Part shown: one piece after another, positions 11,116-22,520 of the stretch
How the letters are laid out: every line of letters starts with the position of its first letter
Position numbering within the stretch: the stretch's first letter is position 1
From: Symsagittifera roscoffensis
Lineage: Eukaryota; Xenacoelomorpha; Acoela; Convolutidae
Assembly (NCBI RefSeq): GCF_963678635.1
Contig: NC_087063.1
Span: forward strand, 81,827,574 to 81,891,573
Reading direction: 5' to 3'
Length of the DNA stretch: 64,000 nt
Program-made: the position numbers and the translations under genes
Notes under the pieces: generated by a model
Databases searched by the model: none
What the model saw: only the letters and a program-made list of their open reading frames with translations
What the model was told of the DNA's origin: nothing

Positions 11116-12039
11116 ATGAGGTCGTACGGTTTTGCTAGCGTCATGAAAAACTGACGAAAGAGAAAAATTGACCCCCTTGGAGTTAAGCAACGATTTTCGA
11201 GGCTCATACAATTGCTGAAGTTATTTAGTTAAATAACGAGCTTAATAAACAATTTTAAAACTCAATCAGCTTAAAATTTCAAAAGATACTCACTTTATAT
11301 TTAAAACCGGAAAAACATCGTATGGAAGATTTGAAGAATCCAAAACTTTATGAGCTACTTTTCTGAGTTTGTTCTAAACTGTTGAGACTGTTTTAAACTT
11401 CGCTTTTATCTCTTTGGCACGTTATATGTTTCGCTTCACTTGCCTCATACATTTCAAAACAAATTAGAAATTGCCGCACGATAAACTGCTGTTAGGAAAT
11501 AAAAATAATTTTGTCAAGTGTGATTGGAACCCAAATTCGATATCGTAAGTACTACATTTCGAGTTTTAAAGCTATAGCTATTCAATTGAGAAACTTTTTT
11601 ACGACTCTCAATGACGCACCGCAAAAAAAATATACATACAATGACCCGACGTTCTATCATTAATAAATTCACCTGATGATTAGAAAAGCTAGATTTTTGT
11701 TCCGGCTATACAAAATGTGGAAGATTTTTTCTTCTTTTTTGTTTCAAGCAAATTCAGGTACCACAAATAAATATCCGAATGGATCGTGTGAGATATCAAG
11801 CTAAGGCCCTTTCTGCAGTCGAACGACCATAGATAATTTAATTTTCAAAAGAAGATCCCAGTGTCGAGAAAATGTGTTCCAAAAATTTTGAGTTTCAGCT
11901 CAATTGAGAGCGAGGAAAGCGATAAGCCGTAAAGGTTTTTGAAGGTCTCAAATTGAAGCCCTATCCCTATTTCTCTCAGGGTATGAATAATAATTTAGAA
12001 AGCCACATATTTTTGTTGTAGTATACACGGTTCTCATTC
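11116..12039 (+). other. 5' flank of lipase-like gene copy 1
   Basis: Noncoding and alignable in patches with 39746-40653. A pyrimidine-rich stretch ending ttttgttgtag (to 12021) sits 18 bp before the start codon. Its counterpart in copy 2 is ttgttatag, to 40629. Conservation of this shape suggests a 3' splice site of an intron in the 5' leader; this is inference. No donor or clear TATA box was fixed. Confidence 0.4.
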
Positions 12040-13281
12040 ATGAAAGGGAAAGTGTTGATTGGACTCAGCAAAGATAACGATGAAGCACCCGCGTTTCTCC
12101 CATTCAATTTTAACAGTGAAAAACTTCCGGACAAAATTGCAGAGTGTTTCAATAGAAATCGCCCGCCTCAGTTTTTGTATGATGTAACAGACAACCTGGA
12201 GAGCAGGAACATCAGAGTTTTCCCAGAAAAAAACCAGCTTTCTGAAGGGAGGCAATACTTGTGGGTTGAAGACAAGGATCACTGGCAAGACAAAACACTA
12301 GTTCAGAATGCTTTGTTTTGCTCAAACGCAGCATACCACAAAAACCCATTAGAGTACTTAAACGACAAAAGAAAGTATCATGGAGTAATATTACTGATTG
12401 CTGCCAATGTGAAGTTTGGCAAACAAATTGCTTCCTTGTTCATTGCTTCTACTGACTTCCCTTCTAAAGCGGCAAAAATGTTGATTGTGGCATTCAGAGG
12501 AACTTCTATAAAAAAAGACATCGAATCGGACTTGCAGATTGGAATGAAGACCGACGATAGTGTTGTGGGAAAAGTCCATGGCGGGTTTTTCGACCGCGCA
12601 AAGAACGTTCCTGTCGGTAAAATCCTCGATTTAGCTTTTATAAATAAAGTTGATTTTGTCGTTACGTGTGGACATTCTCTGGGGGGTGCGGTGTCTTCGT
12701 TAGTTCACATTAAGCTACAAGACGAGCTTAAAAGACGTAATCAACAAAACGAGCTTAATTCACTGTCCTCGAATAACCTAATCAACATTACTTTTGGAGC
12801 TACAATGTTAGGGAATACCCACTTTGCAAAATATTTGTCGGGAGATAATTACACGAAAAACGTGTTTAATTTTGTATCGGGGAAGGATTTTGTCCCACCT
12901 CTGCTTTCCATTGGGTATAGCATACCGTGCGTGAAAGCAAAGTATAGGGGGAATTGGAAATACCTTCTTAGATTTGCATTAAAGTTTCCGCAAGCATGCT
13001 ACTATCTCTGTTTGAAAGGCTTGAACATCTCCGTCGAGCCTACGATGCTTGAATCTGCGAAGAAAGCTCTCAGAGCGCAGAAATCTACCCTGCAAAATGA
13101 GTTTCAGAAACTTAACTACGTTCCAATCGGAAAGTATATACACATTCAAGAAACTGAAAAAAAGGTAAGCATTAAGCACCTACACACTGACGCAAAAATT
13201 GTTGAATGTGTTCTTCAAACGTCAATCAATTTCGGATGTGACAATCCATCGGAAATTGCAGAAGGTCACTCACTCACTTGA
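12040..13281 (+). CDS. Class-3 lipase-like domain, gene copy 1 (N-terminal part)
   Basis: 413-codon open frame. The oxyanion/core motif VAFRGT is at residues 150-155 and the nucleophile elbow GHSLGGA at 211-217 with Ser213, both hallmarks of lipase class 3 (alpha/beta hydrolases acting on acyl esters). Asp283 in GKDFVPPL and His368 in GKYIHI sit where the family's other triad members would be, so an active enzyme is possible. No signal peptide is visible, which suggests a cytosolic protein. The start ATG is shared with copy 2. The frame ends shortly after a 4-bp repeat (13266-13279) that copy 2 lacks; the homologous protein continues in the next frame (13282-14158). Lipase assignment is strong; substrate is unknown. 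Confidence 0.82.
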   Translation: MKGKVLIGLSKDNDEAPAFLPFNFNSEKLPDKIAECFNRNRPPQFLYDVTDNLESRNIRVFPEKNQLSEGRQYLWVEDKDHWQDKTLVQNALFCSNAAYHKNPLEYLNDKRKYHGVILLIAANVKFGKQIASLFIASTDFPSKAAKMLIVAFRGTSIKKDIESDLQIGMKTDDSVVGKVHGGFFDRAKNVPVGKILDLAFINKVDFVVTCGHSLGGAVSSLVHIKLQDELKRRNQQNELNSLSSNNLINITFGATMLGNTHFAKYLSGDNYTKNVFNFVSGKDFVPPLLSIGYSIPCVKAKYRGNWKYLLRFALKFPQACYYLCLKGLNISVEPTMLESAKKALRAQKSTLQNEFQKLNYVPIGKYIHIQETEKKVSIKHLHTDAKIVECVLQTSINFGCDNPSEIAEGHSLT

Positions 13282-14158
13282 TAGTTATTTGGATCTAATT
13301 AAAAGCGCGTATGGCGGTTTCAACACTTTTAGGAGTTCGAATCGCAAAATCTTGATCGAAAAGAAACAATTCGGCGACGATTTTATGGGCGAAGATGGAC
13401 TAGGCTACAGATTCGATAGCGTTTGTAGATTCACTTGTGTTAGTTGTGGAGAAGCTCAACCTGTCTACGTGGATGGTAAGCCAGTCACATTTTGCCATAA
13501 ATGTAAGAATGAGCCCAAAGCGCTGGAGCATGTTTGTCACAAGGAAAATTGTGAAGACATACACAACACCGAACATAGACATACATCAGAAACAGTGGAT
13601 TGGGAGAGTTCAGATGATTCACCCATTAAAGAATTGTTCAGTAGTTCCGGTAGAATAAATTGGCTGAAGCGAAAGATAGGCTTATCTACTGAGGACGAGC
13701 AAAAAGCTGACGTGATTGTAGACGCTTTGCAACTTCTGGAAGTTCAACTGCCAAACTCACGATTTCAAGAGATACGCGAAGACGATATTGCGAAATGTTT
13801 CCGAAGGAAAGCTCTTCAGTTCCATCCAAACAGACGAATGCAACTCAGAGCGAGTAACTGGATTACAAATAAAAGAAAAAAAGAGTACGAGCAGGCAAAG
13901 CGTGTGGTTGAGTTCGCCCAAAACATACTGGTATCCTATTGCAGGAATCCGACCATTCTCTCAAATTCTGTAGTCGAGATTGTAAACAGAAAACTGGAAC
14001 AAAATCTTGTCGAAATTTCTCTTCCACCGCCCATGAAAATCATCAAACTGGGAAGTTTTCCTTCTAAGGTGACTGAAATACCTGAAATCGATAAGAAAAT
14101 AGGGAATTTGAGAAGGGAGGCTAGTATTTCAAGTAGCTCGTTTCAAAAAGGAGGCTGA
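13282..14158 (+). CDS. Zinc-ribbon plus degenerate J-like region, gene copy 1 (C-terminal part)
   Basis: The open frame runs from 13199 to 14158 in the phase next to the lipase frame. Homology with copy 2 begins at the HSLDSY segment near 13270, so this is the C-terminal half of the same gene. Cys pairs at 13436/13445 and 13493/13502 form a C-x2-C...C-x2-C zinc-ribbon-like unit, followed by a Cys/His-rich stretch. At about 13780-13960 a helical segment, CFRRKALQFHPN, resembles helix II and loop of a J domain, but the HPD triad reads HPN (13823-13831), so Hsp70 stimulation is unlikely. The tail is basic. The zinc and J assignments are by motif only. It may be expressed as part of one protein if the frameshift is an assembly or allelic error. 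Confidence 0.65.
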
Positions 14159-14605
14159 AATCTTATAATATCTGTTTGATTTAAACAATGAAATATTGTA
14201 ATTTTTAAACCTCTTTATCTTTCGATAATTCTATTTTGTCTATTTTATTTCAAAATTAAAAGTGTGCAATTATAACAAAAAGCTTAATAGCTTAGTTTTT
14301 TAATTGACAAATAATGCATTACGCACTATTAATTTCTATAGCTGGTTTCTTAAAACATATCGTTTATATTTGATTTAATAGTTGAACTAATGTAAATAAT
14401 CATAAAAATTAAAACTTTGTAAATATAACAGAAAGTTTATTGGTCCCGAAAATTTGAATTCACGAATAATGCTTTATGCACTATTACAATCTGTAGCCTT
14501 CTTCTGTGAAATATTTTTACAAATTTATATCATTTTTGTCAAACTTTTTGTTTCAGATAATTCAGTCAAGTTTCATGTTTAGACAGAACTGAGTTAGGAC
14601 TTATT
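14159..14605 (+). repeat. 3' flank of gene copy 1 with a two-unit tandem repeat of about 152 bp
   Basis: Units start at about 14252 and 14404 with aaaattaaaa and share 'aataatgc.tta.gcactatta'. No canonical AATAAA lies just after the stop codon; ATTAAA occurs at about 14255. The stretch ends at the LTR of the large element at 14606. Confidence 0.6.
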
Positions 14606-14965
14606 TGGTAATACTCATAGAGTAATTTCTGATAAGGTATAACGTCTGCTCGTCACGCTATCTTATTTTCGGCCGGATAGATTCGTGCAATTTCTTAGTC
14701 TAATACCAATCTTAAACTTACTCTTACATCTCCTAGTCTCAGCAGATCTAGAGTATACTGTTTTTACGAGTCGGTCTCTTTTGAGAATGCAACTACATTC
14801 TAAGTTAAATTCAAATCTCTCTGTTGCTAAAACTACAAGTTTCAGCACTTACAAATCAGTGGGTTGTTAGTTTGATGAATTATGATTGGTTAGTATTCAA
14901 TATTTTATAGAGATAAATTATCAGAATAATATCCAATAATACAATCTAGTTTAGAGCTGGTTCCA
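14606..14965 (-). repeat. 3' LTR of the large element
   Basis: 360 bp, reading TGGTAATACT to CTGGTTCCA on the plus strand. It aligns with 32113-32453 with scattered substitutions and a deletion of about 20 bp in the other copy. Being the left LTR of a minus-strand element, it is the 3' one. Confidence 0.88.
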
Positions 14966-17900
14966 CCCATCCGGGGTTTACAGAGTTTTAGGTCTTCAGT
15001 GTTTTACTGTAGTGAAGGACTTCTCTATTCATTTTCCGATTAGGAAGAAGGATTGTTTATCCGTTGCTCCAGGAAGCTGGAATCGTCGATATTAGTCTGT
15101 CGTTCGACAATGACTGTGACCGCCCACTGCTGCTGTTGATTCTGGAAGTCAATTCGTTTGTTCTTGTTTGGTAGAGAACTGTGTTTGGATCTCGTTTGGC
15201 AATGACGTGTAGTTTGAGCTTGGAGGGGGTGCCTTGTAAATCGGATCTGTACGTATACTTGAACATCGATATGGCCGTTGGTCTGGTTCAATGGAGTTCC
15301 TTTGCTGCGATGCCAAGTCGTACTTTAAATCCTTTGAGTGTAGTGACTGTAGGCAGCATATCGGGTGTGTTTTGCAATTCCGTAGTTGGAGTGTGATTGG
15401 GTTGTCAAGTTCCTTGCTGCTCGTCTTTGGGCTGTGTGTAATCTATATACTGCATTGTATTATTTGCATTTACAAATCTTTATTAATTTTGTTTTTAGTT
15501 ATGATCTTGTATAAATTTTTATCGCAAAAGCATTTTTGTTTACTTCGATTTTTTTAAAAGCTACGCACCCTTGAGTAACTCTCGTCAAAAGAAATGTGTG
15601 GTCACAAAGCGTGGGTGTAGCACGGTGGGTTAGGCCGGATATAGAGCATGCTCAGGACGTTCTCTTTGAAGGGTTAGGCCACGAGTGGATTATAAATTCA
15701 TGCTCTCTTTTTTGGAGGGTCCTTTTTGTATTTAACCTTTTGTGCCTTTTTTTATTGGTTTTTTCCTTTTTTTTGTTTTGGTTGCTTCTTTTTCTCAAAA
15801 ATCAATTAGTTTGGTTTGGTTTTGTCTTTCGACTTTTTGTGTTTTTTTCATTTGTGTCCAGACTAAGAAATAGTCTTCAGCAGAATAAATTATCCAGTTC
15901 TAAGCTGATTTTGATCCGATTTGGGTACCCTGGGGTTTCTTTTCTTAGTAATGCTGTAAGGATGTGTTTTGTGGTGTTTAGTGAGCTGCGTTGGTTAGTT
16001 TGGATTATTATATAATTCCTTGCCAACCAGGTTAAAGGAAAGTTTGAAATGTGTTAAAACTGAATAGAGTTGTTATCAGTGAAAGTTAAAACTTAAATTC
16101 ATTATTTTAAAAAAAAATCTTCGTTGGCGAGCTGTGCGATTGTGGATAGGATTGTGGGCGAGTGAATATTTAAAATTATAAAGAAGCGTCTTTGAAAAAG
16201 TTAGCACTGCTTTTAGTTTTGTAGGCAACTTCTATCATTTTACTACTTTAAAAATATTAATTTTACGACTTTGTAGCGGTTGAAATTATCAATTTATTTT
16301 CATTTCAAGGATATTTACTGCATATAGGAAAAGAATTTTTATATCAATTTAATGCTGTTTGGGGGTAAAAAAATTACTGCTTCTTTTTTTTTGCATTTGG
16401 TTAAAATAATTTGATGATTCTAGATATAAGTTTTCTGTTTTTTTATTGCGCTTTTTTTTGTAGATGATTGATGACCATGCCTGTGAAGACTAGAGAAAAA
16501 GAGAAAAAATTTATAAGGAATGGTTGGTTTTTGTTCTAACTTGTTAGTATAAATTATTTTAGTCATATTACCTTATTCGCCTGGAAGAATCCATGGGGAA
16601 AAACGTCGTGGATGATTTCTGATGATGTTAGCAATTTTGCTAACAAGCGAATGATGTTTTTAGTTGGGAGAAGTGACCAAAGAAATTCGAGTGCTTTTAT
16701 GATTTTGTGCTCTTCAGTGCTAGGTGAGAAATCATATGGTGTATTTTGGATGAGGTTATAAAGTTTGTGATTATATCTGGTGTTATGGATGAATTGTAGT
16801 ATCGGGATTTCAATGGGCTGTAGGAATTCGTGTGGGACATTTAGTGGGCGGGATTCGTCTACGTTGAAGGTTTTCGTTATGGGATAGAATATATACATCT
16901 GGGTGATGGGGTCATAATTTCGGAGGATGCCTTATGGGTTAGTTTCTTTAATACAATCAGTGAAGTTAAGAAAGAATGGTGAGGTATATTTGGAGTTAAT
17001 TTTTTGATATCTGTGGTGAAATTGTCGTGCTGGTGTATTATGAGTGTAATGGTGTTGAATAAATTTATAGTAAGTATAAGTGTGTGTCTGTTTACTTCGT
17101 AACATGATGTCATGTGAACAGTGCAAATCACGTTCTTTGGGTGTGAGGAAATGAAAGGTTAGTGAAAAGTGGTTAAATTTGTTAAAACAAGCTTGAATAT
17201 CACGGAGTGCTGCTGATATGACGTGATCGTATTTTTTTTATCTAAAGTATTGAGGGTAAAAATTTAGGTTTAATGGAGAATTTTTCTGTTACTTGTGGGT
17301 TAGTAAATTTATTGTCGTTCAGAAAGGTGTCTTCGTTTGGTCGAATGATGTGATGGCTGTAGTGATCGATGAAATAGTCATTAACTTTAGGTGCGGTGAA
17401 TCTAATAGGGGATTGTTTATATCCTATTTGTGTAAATTGTTTCGGAGTGAGTGCTGTTGTTAAAAGGTAGAGTTGATTGATGCATTGTTCGTTATCGTAT
17501 GGGGTGTTATATAATGGTAGTGACAGTGGATTAGTGAAGTGATAAAATGATGTCCATGAAAGTGTTGGGTATAATACGTGCTCATTAACTTAATTAGGGT
17601 GTTCGTCATTAGGGTCTGAATGAAAGCAGGTGTATTGGGGGAAAAGGGTGAATATACTGGAAGGAATTTTTTAGTGTTATTGTGGAGTGGGTGATTAACA
17701 AATGTTTGGGCTGTTCCTGGGTGGGAGAGAAATGGAGTATTGGGGAATTTCTTTTTGAAGGTTCGATAGGCTCGGTTTGCACTAAATGAGGATGGATTTG
17801 ATGAGGAAGTTGGGTGTGGCGAAGGGGTGTTATTTGAAGGAGGTTCGCGTTGATGGAATCGATGATATTATAGATTGTGAGAGTTGGTGAATGGTTAGTG

Positions 17901-18990
17901 TATGAGGGTGCTGTGTTTGTTGCTGAAGTGTGACAAAAATTGTCAAGTTCATGAGATATTTGTGTTTTTTTAACAGAGCTGTTGTTGTCGGAGGGATCAC
18001 TGATCAAGGGGGAACATGTGGGTGTTACATTTGAATTAGAAGAGAGAAGGGAAGGAGGTTCAAATTTTAATTGGGAGTGGAGAGGTTGAGAAGGAGGTTG
18101 GGAGAATGTAGATGAGCTGGGTTCGGAGTTGTCAAATTTGTCAGGGGTCTCGATATCTGAGTTATTAAAATGGGAAACGGTATAAAATACAGTGGTGTTT
18201 GAATAAGTATCTGATTCCATGCCGCATGAAGTGTTATCATGAGGTGATTCAGGTGGGGGGAAGCAAAAAGTGGTATAACGGGGAGGTTGCTTTGAAGGTT
18301 GGCTGGGTAGGAAATTGAGCGATGGAGTGACCCAACTTGGCGGCGCATCGTGGGCTAGAAAGATGGTTGTTCTGAGAACGAAAGTTAGTGGTATCTTGTT
18401 GTTCTATGATTTGCTCGCATGTGTCTTCTATATTGGATGGTTGGGTTATTATGTGTTGAATTGGGCTTTGTGGGTAATTAGGTCTTTGAGATATGAGGTC
18501 TGTCAGCGCACTGAAATTTCGTGGTACTAATTATGAAGGATGGTTATGATTTAGGCTTTGTAATTGTGGTGCCATAGGCGTTGTACTTGTAATGTTTTGT
18601 GAATAGGCATATGTGTTCGGTGTTGTTGATAGTTTGTTATTGTATTCTATTATTTGAGCGTCTAAAAGTATCCTATTTATTGATGTAGAGAAAATTCCAT
18701 TCCAAAAAAATCTCGCAAAAAGTATGCGCGCTACGCTTGCTTGATTGTTTATCTGTGTTCTATTGGGCATGTATTGCAGATTTCTTCTAGTAGAGAGAAA
18801 AGAATTTCAAAAAAGTTAAGCATTGCGTATATTATAGTCAATCTTTTTAAGATGTAGTAGGGGCATCCTAGAAAAGCATGAAATTCGTTTTTCAATTCTA
18901 CAAAACTGAAAATATCTATTGCTGTTATATCTTGTGGTCTGTGTTTTCGCCTTTTAAATAAATGTAACCTTTTGTATCTTTTGTATAGAA
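14966..18990 (-). other. 3' part of the large element, unassigned coding remnants
   Basis: Downstream of integrase in element orientation. Minus-strand open frames include 17609-18220 (203 codons; rich in Ser, Thr, Pro and Asn), 16563-16898 (111 codons) and 16877-17131. None matches a family I recognise. Their strand, A/C-rich composition and position are consistent with remains of a long extra ORF of the element, possibly env-like, or with a nested insertion. Plus-strand frames (for example 15596-16015) are T-rich and look like shadows. Confidence 0.4.
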
Positions 18991-18994
18991 AAAT

Positions 18995-19339
18995 TCATGA
19001 TAATAGTCTATTCTTAATTCCGTTTGAGACTTGAGAACAATGCACTTTCTTTTTGGAAAATGTCGCTGTGAATTTATATGCCATTAGTGTTGTAGCTCGT
19101 GCTTTTGAGTAAAGTGTAGCTATTTTGTTTGTTGTTTCTATAGCTTGTGGTTCGGATTCGCTTTGAGTGACTTGATTTATTGCACATTTATCTAATTTTT
19201 TTTGTTCATTTTCTTCACAGTCATAGTGTGTGTCTAGTAAATCCTGAGGTCCTGTTCGGGGGGAATGATTTTTGTGATTGGGTTCTGAAAAATTGAGAAA
19301 GAGAAGAGTCTGGAAAATTAGTATCTTTAAAAGATACAT
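18995..19339 (-). pseudogene. Envelope-like N-terminus (tentative), large element
   Basis: A 114-codon minus-strand frame begins with a hydrophobic, signal-peptide-like segment (residues 1-18). A polar stretch with cysteines follows, near residues 41, 52 and 98. Lying downstream of integrase and starting with a secretion signal, it fits the position of an env-like gene in gypsy/errantivirus-type elements. No furin site or fusion peptide was identified, and no downstream frame could be joined to it. It could equally be a chance frame. Confidence 0.3.
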
Positions 19340-19804
19340 GTGTATGATAGACCTGAGTATGGATTATAAAAAGTTATATATTCAATTGTCTTTTTTGTGT
19401 ACCTATCGTATTTGTAGATGATTTCTGTGGTTATAAATGGCGGAGGTAAAGATTGAGCTGCTATATTTGGAGGAGCTAGGGGTAATGGAGGGTGAATTAT
19501 TTTATTTAGTCTTATGTGATTTCAAATTTTAGTGTCAAATTATCCTGCGTAAGTTTTTGTATATTATGTTCTTGTATGTCTTTGTGGGTATCGTGTCGGT
19601 ATTGTAATCTGTTTAGTGCCAGTTGTGTAATATACTTTTGTGATATTGACCAAATAATGGAGGGGGTGCTACGAATGTATTCCAATCTAATCGTAAGGGT
19701 ATGTTATTGGTTGAATCTTTTCGATATCTAGCGTCGAGACTTGTAGGAAAATTTGGAGGAAATGGTGTTTGTGAGATTTGACTTAAGGAAGGGGTTGAGG
19801 GAAG

Positions 19805-20388
19805 TCAAAGTGTTTCTGGTAGTGACAAAGTTGTGTCAGATGAGACGTCTTTTGGATCGTTCACTATATTTTGTTCACCTTGACTAAAAGCTTGTGTCAT
19901 CCAAAATGAGAGATGTTCTGTAGTGGCTGGCGGATTCAAAGGATTTTCTCGGACTTGTTCAGATGTAGGGGTCTGGGGTGCTTGTTGTGTTGGGGTCTGG
20001 GGAGAACTTTGAATTGTGCTACTGGAGAGGTCTATAGGGTTTGCTATTGGTGAATGAGGTATGTTGAAACAAATTCTGGGGGTTTGCAAGTTTCTATTTC
20101 GTCTTGCTCTATTAAGATCTTGTTGGAGAGGGGGGTACATATTTTATACTGGTTCACTGGTTCGTATTGTGGTTCGCTCAGAGGTGCTTGGCGAATTACT
20201 GGTTCTAGTGGTTCGGACAATCGTGCGTGTCTTTCTTCAAATGTATATGGAATCTTGAAACGAGATGCCTGTTGACGATTGGGGGCTATTTGTTTGACTA
20301 TTTGTTGGTGTTGTTGGAGGTTCTTGGGATGTTGTTGGTTGAGGACTGGCGTGGGGGTTGCTGATTGGCAATTTTGGAAAAAATTCAA
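19805..20388 (-). pseudogene. Gln/Pro-rich frames of the large element
   Basis: Two overlapping minus-strand frames, 20044-20388 and 19805-20140 (114 and 111 codons), appear to be one broken coding stretch. The composition is Gln-, Pro- and Asn-rich with repeated 'QQ' and 'TPT' features, suggesting a disordered protein. No family is recognised. Confidence 0.35.
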
Positions 20389-20459
20389 AAATTGGTTTAC
20401 GAAGAAATTTTATGTTTATTGTAAAATTCGTCGATGAAAAGAACTAAAATTATCGTTGC

Positions 20460-20732
20460 TTATACGAAAGTTACGCTAGCCTTCCTTACACATTTGCATA
20501 TTGCAATTATGAGGGATGTCAGAAATGTGAGAAATATTATAAAAAGAAGAAAAACATTTGTTCTACTGAATAGATGTTGGAACATTTTGATAGTTAATGA
20601 AAGATTGTACCTGAGGAGGTGGTCAAGGATTTTTGCAAAATTAAAGTAGAATTGGGCTAGAAATTGAAAAATGATGAAAAAATTGCAAAGTATTATCGGG
20701 AGGAGGATGAATATTTCAAGGGTAACGGCCAT
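20460..20732 (-). pseudogene. Two-transmembrane-segment frame, large element
   Basis: A 90-codon minus-strand frame with two strongly hydrophobic segments (about residues 5-25 and 60-80), separated by a basic, polar loop. It sits between the integrase remnant and the Gln/Pro-rich frames. It could be the membrane anchor of an env-like product or a chance product of T-rich DNA. It was kept because of its position and size. Confidence 0.25.
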
Positions 20733-21963
20733 TAGGTTTATACAGAGTTTGAAAAAAGTTGAAACAATAGAAAAAAAGATTGAAATGGCTGAACTTTTGT
20801 GAAAGAAGCATTTGAAGAAATGCCTCGTTTCGTCGAAATGTTTTTTTTTGACGCTAAATTCGAGTGCGGTCGCATTATTTATTGGTTTTTTGACAAGTGA
20901 GTTGGGTTTCGGCGGGTTGATTTTTTTGACCTGAAGGTCTTGTAGTTATAAATAGAGATACGCTGGAAGTTGATTATTTGTCGGCTAAAGAAGTCAAGTC
21001 AAAAATAAGGTGATGATTCGGAAAGGTTCTTATTGGCTGATTTTGAACTAGTTCGTTCAAGTGCTTTTCAGCATGGAATTCGAGAAATTGTACGAGTGTT
21101 TAAAATATCTGTCGAGAGGTGAAAAAAATAATTCCACAATCTATTAATATTTTAGATTGTGGAATGAATGTTTCATAATTTTTTCGTGGCTGATTTCGAA
21201 GTCGCGATGATTGTCTATGTTGAGGTTTTTCATTTTGATCTTGTAGTAGAATTTTTTATTTTCTATTTTGCCTTTCTGTTTGAGGTATCTTTTTGTTCTC
21301 TAAAGTTTGAGATGTCTGTTTGTTAAGTTCTTTTTTATTTTTTTTTGTTCTAATGGTTTTTGGATAGAATTCATATCAGTGTTGTGATTTTATTTGTAAT
21401 CGGAGTTATTGTGAACAACTTTTAGTCCTGTAAAGGAGTATAATTGGGTACTCTTTCGGATAATAAGGTAAAAGGTTGTTCCGGTGTTGAACAATTTGTT
21501 TTTTGTTTAGGTCTATAAGTTTGTATGTTACATCAGATCAGTGGGCTTATCAATTTTTTGATATGATCCTTTTTGGAGTAGTTGAAATTGTTTAGAAAAT
21601 CCTTTTCCTTTTGTAAAATTTGCAATTAAAACGTATGTTCCTTGTTTTGAATTTAAATCTGGTGTGATCCGAGAATTTATTTGAGAAATAATACTTTGTC
21701 GTGTAACAATTTTTTTGTTACTTTTTGATAAATTTCATTGTTTTTTATCTCTGTTTTAAATCCATTCGGTGGGTGTACCGGAAGTTATTTTTAAAACTTG
21801 TGGATGAGGAAAGTGATCTTCATCGTGGTATGGAGAGGTAGATTAGAACATATTGATTCTTTAGTGGGTTGATCACAACCTTGTGTTTTTTTTGAAGAAT
21901 TTGCTGTTAACATTATCGATTTTCGTGGTTTTTAATTGAAAACCTTTTCATCGCGTGACAGTC

Positions 21964-22520
21964 CTAAAGTTGTTGTGATGAATTATAAGATAAAGGGAAT
22001 AATTTTACATCTGCTGAGCATTCAGTATTTTGTGTGTCATTTCCGTTGATGATACATCTGAGATACTCTTGTAATGAACGATTCATGCCTTCGACTAGTC
22101 CATTAGTCCAAGGTGCATGAGATGTACGTGGTTTGTTTTTAATATTATATAGGTGCCATAGTGTCATAATTTCGTTTTTTATGAATTCAGTGCCATTGTC
22201 TGTAGCAAGGATTTCGGAAAATCCGAATTTTGCTATCCAGCGTTCATAAAGTGTTGTATATGCATAGTAATCATTACAAGTTAAGTGCTTCGTAGTGTGT
22301 TAATGCGTCGACTATGACCATTATATATGAGTTTCTTTCTGAGGAGGGTGATATTGGTCGTTTTGTATCAAATGAAACTCTGTGGTTGAAGTATAGAATT
22401 TGTCTTTTAAAATCTTGTTTTTCTACATATTGTTTTTGATTTGGGCATGGTTTGTTTAATTGACATTTTATGCAATCATTGCAAACAATTGTTTAATCCA
22501 AATTGGTGCATTTGGAAAGT
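21964..22520 (-). pseudogene. Integrase remnant of the large element
   Basis: Read on the minus strand: a zinc-binding style C-x2-C-x2-C at 22463-22483; a first catalytic Asp region ('FDTKRP') near 22366-22380; the second motif TDNGTEF near 22183-22203; and the Glu motif NGLVEGMNR near 22078-22104. These form the D, D and E of a retroviral-type integrase, which joins the element cDNA to host DNA. The frame is split; only 21964-22167 is openly readable from an ATG. Confidence 0.82.

Noticed and set aside
10416-11207. Minus-strand frames of 66-118 codons as a repeat protein
   Set aside because: They recur every 112 bp because of the satellite and shift frame between units; no start context or conservation.
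12040-13281. Secreted lipase
   Set aside because: The N-terminus (MKGKVLIGLSKDND) is not a signal peptide.
13258-13285. Tiny intron (gt...ag) instead of a frameshift in gene copy 1
   Set aside because: The only gt-ag pair spans about 20 nt, too short, and its removal would not restore the frame.
15596-16015. 139-codon hydrophobic plus-strand frame as a membrane protein
   Set aside because: It lies antisense in the T-rich strand of the large element; hydrophobicity follows from T-rich codons.
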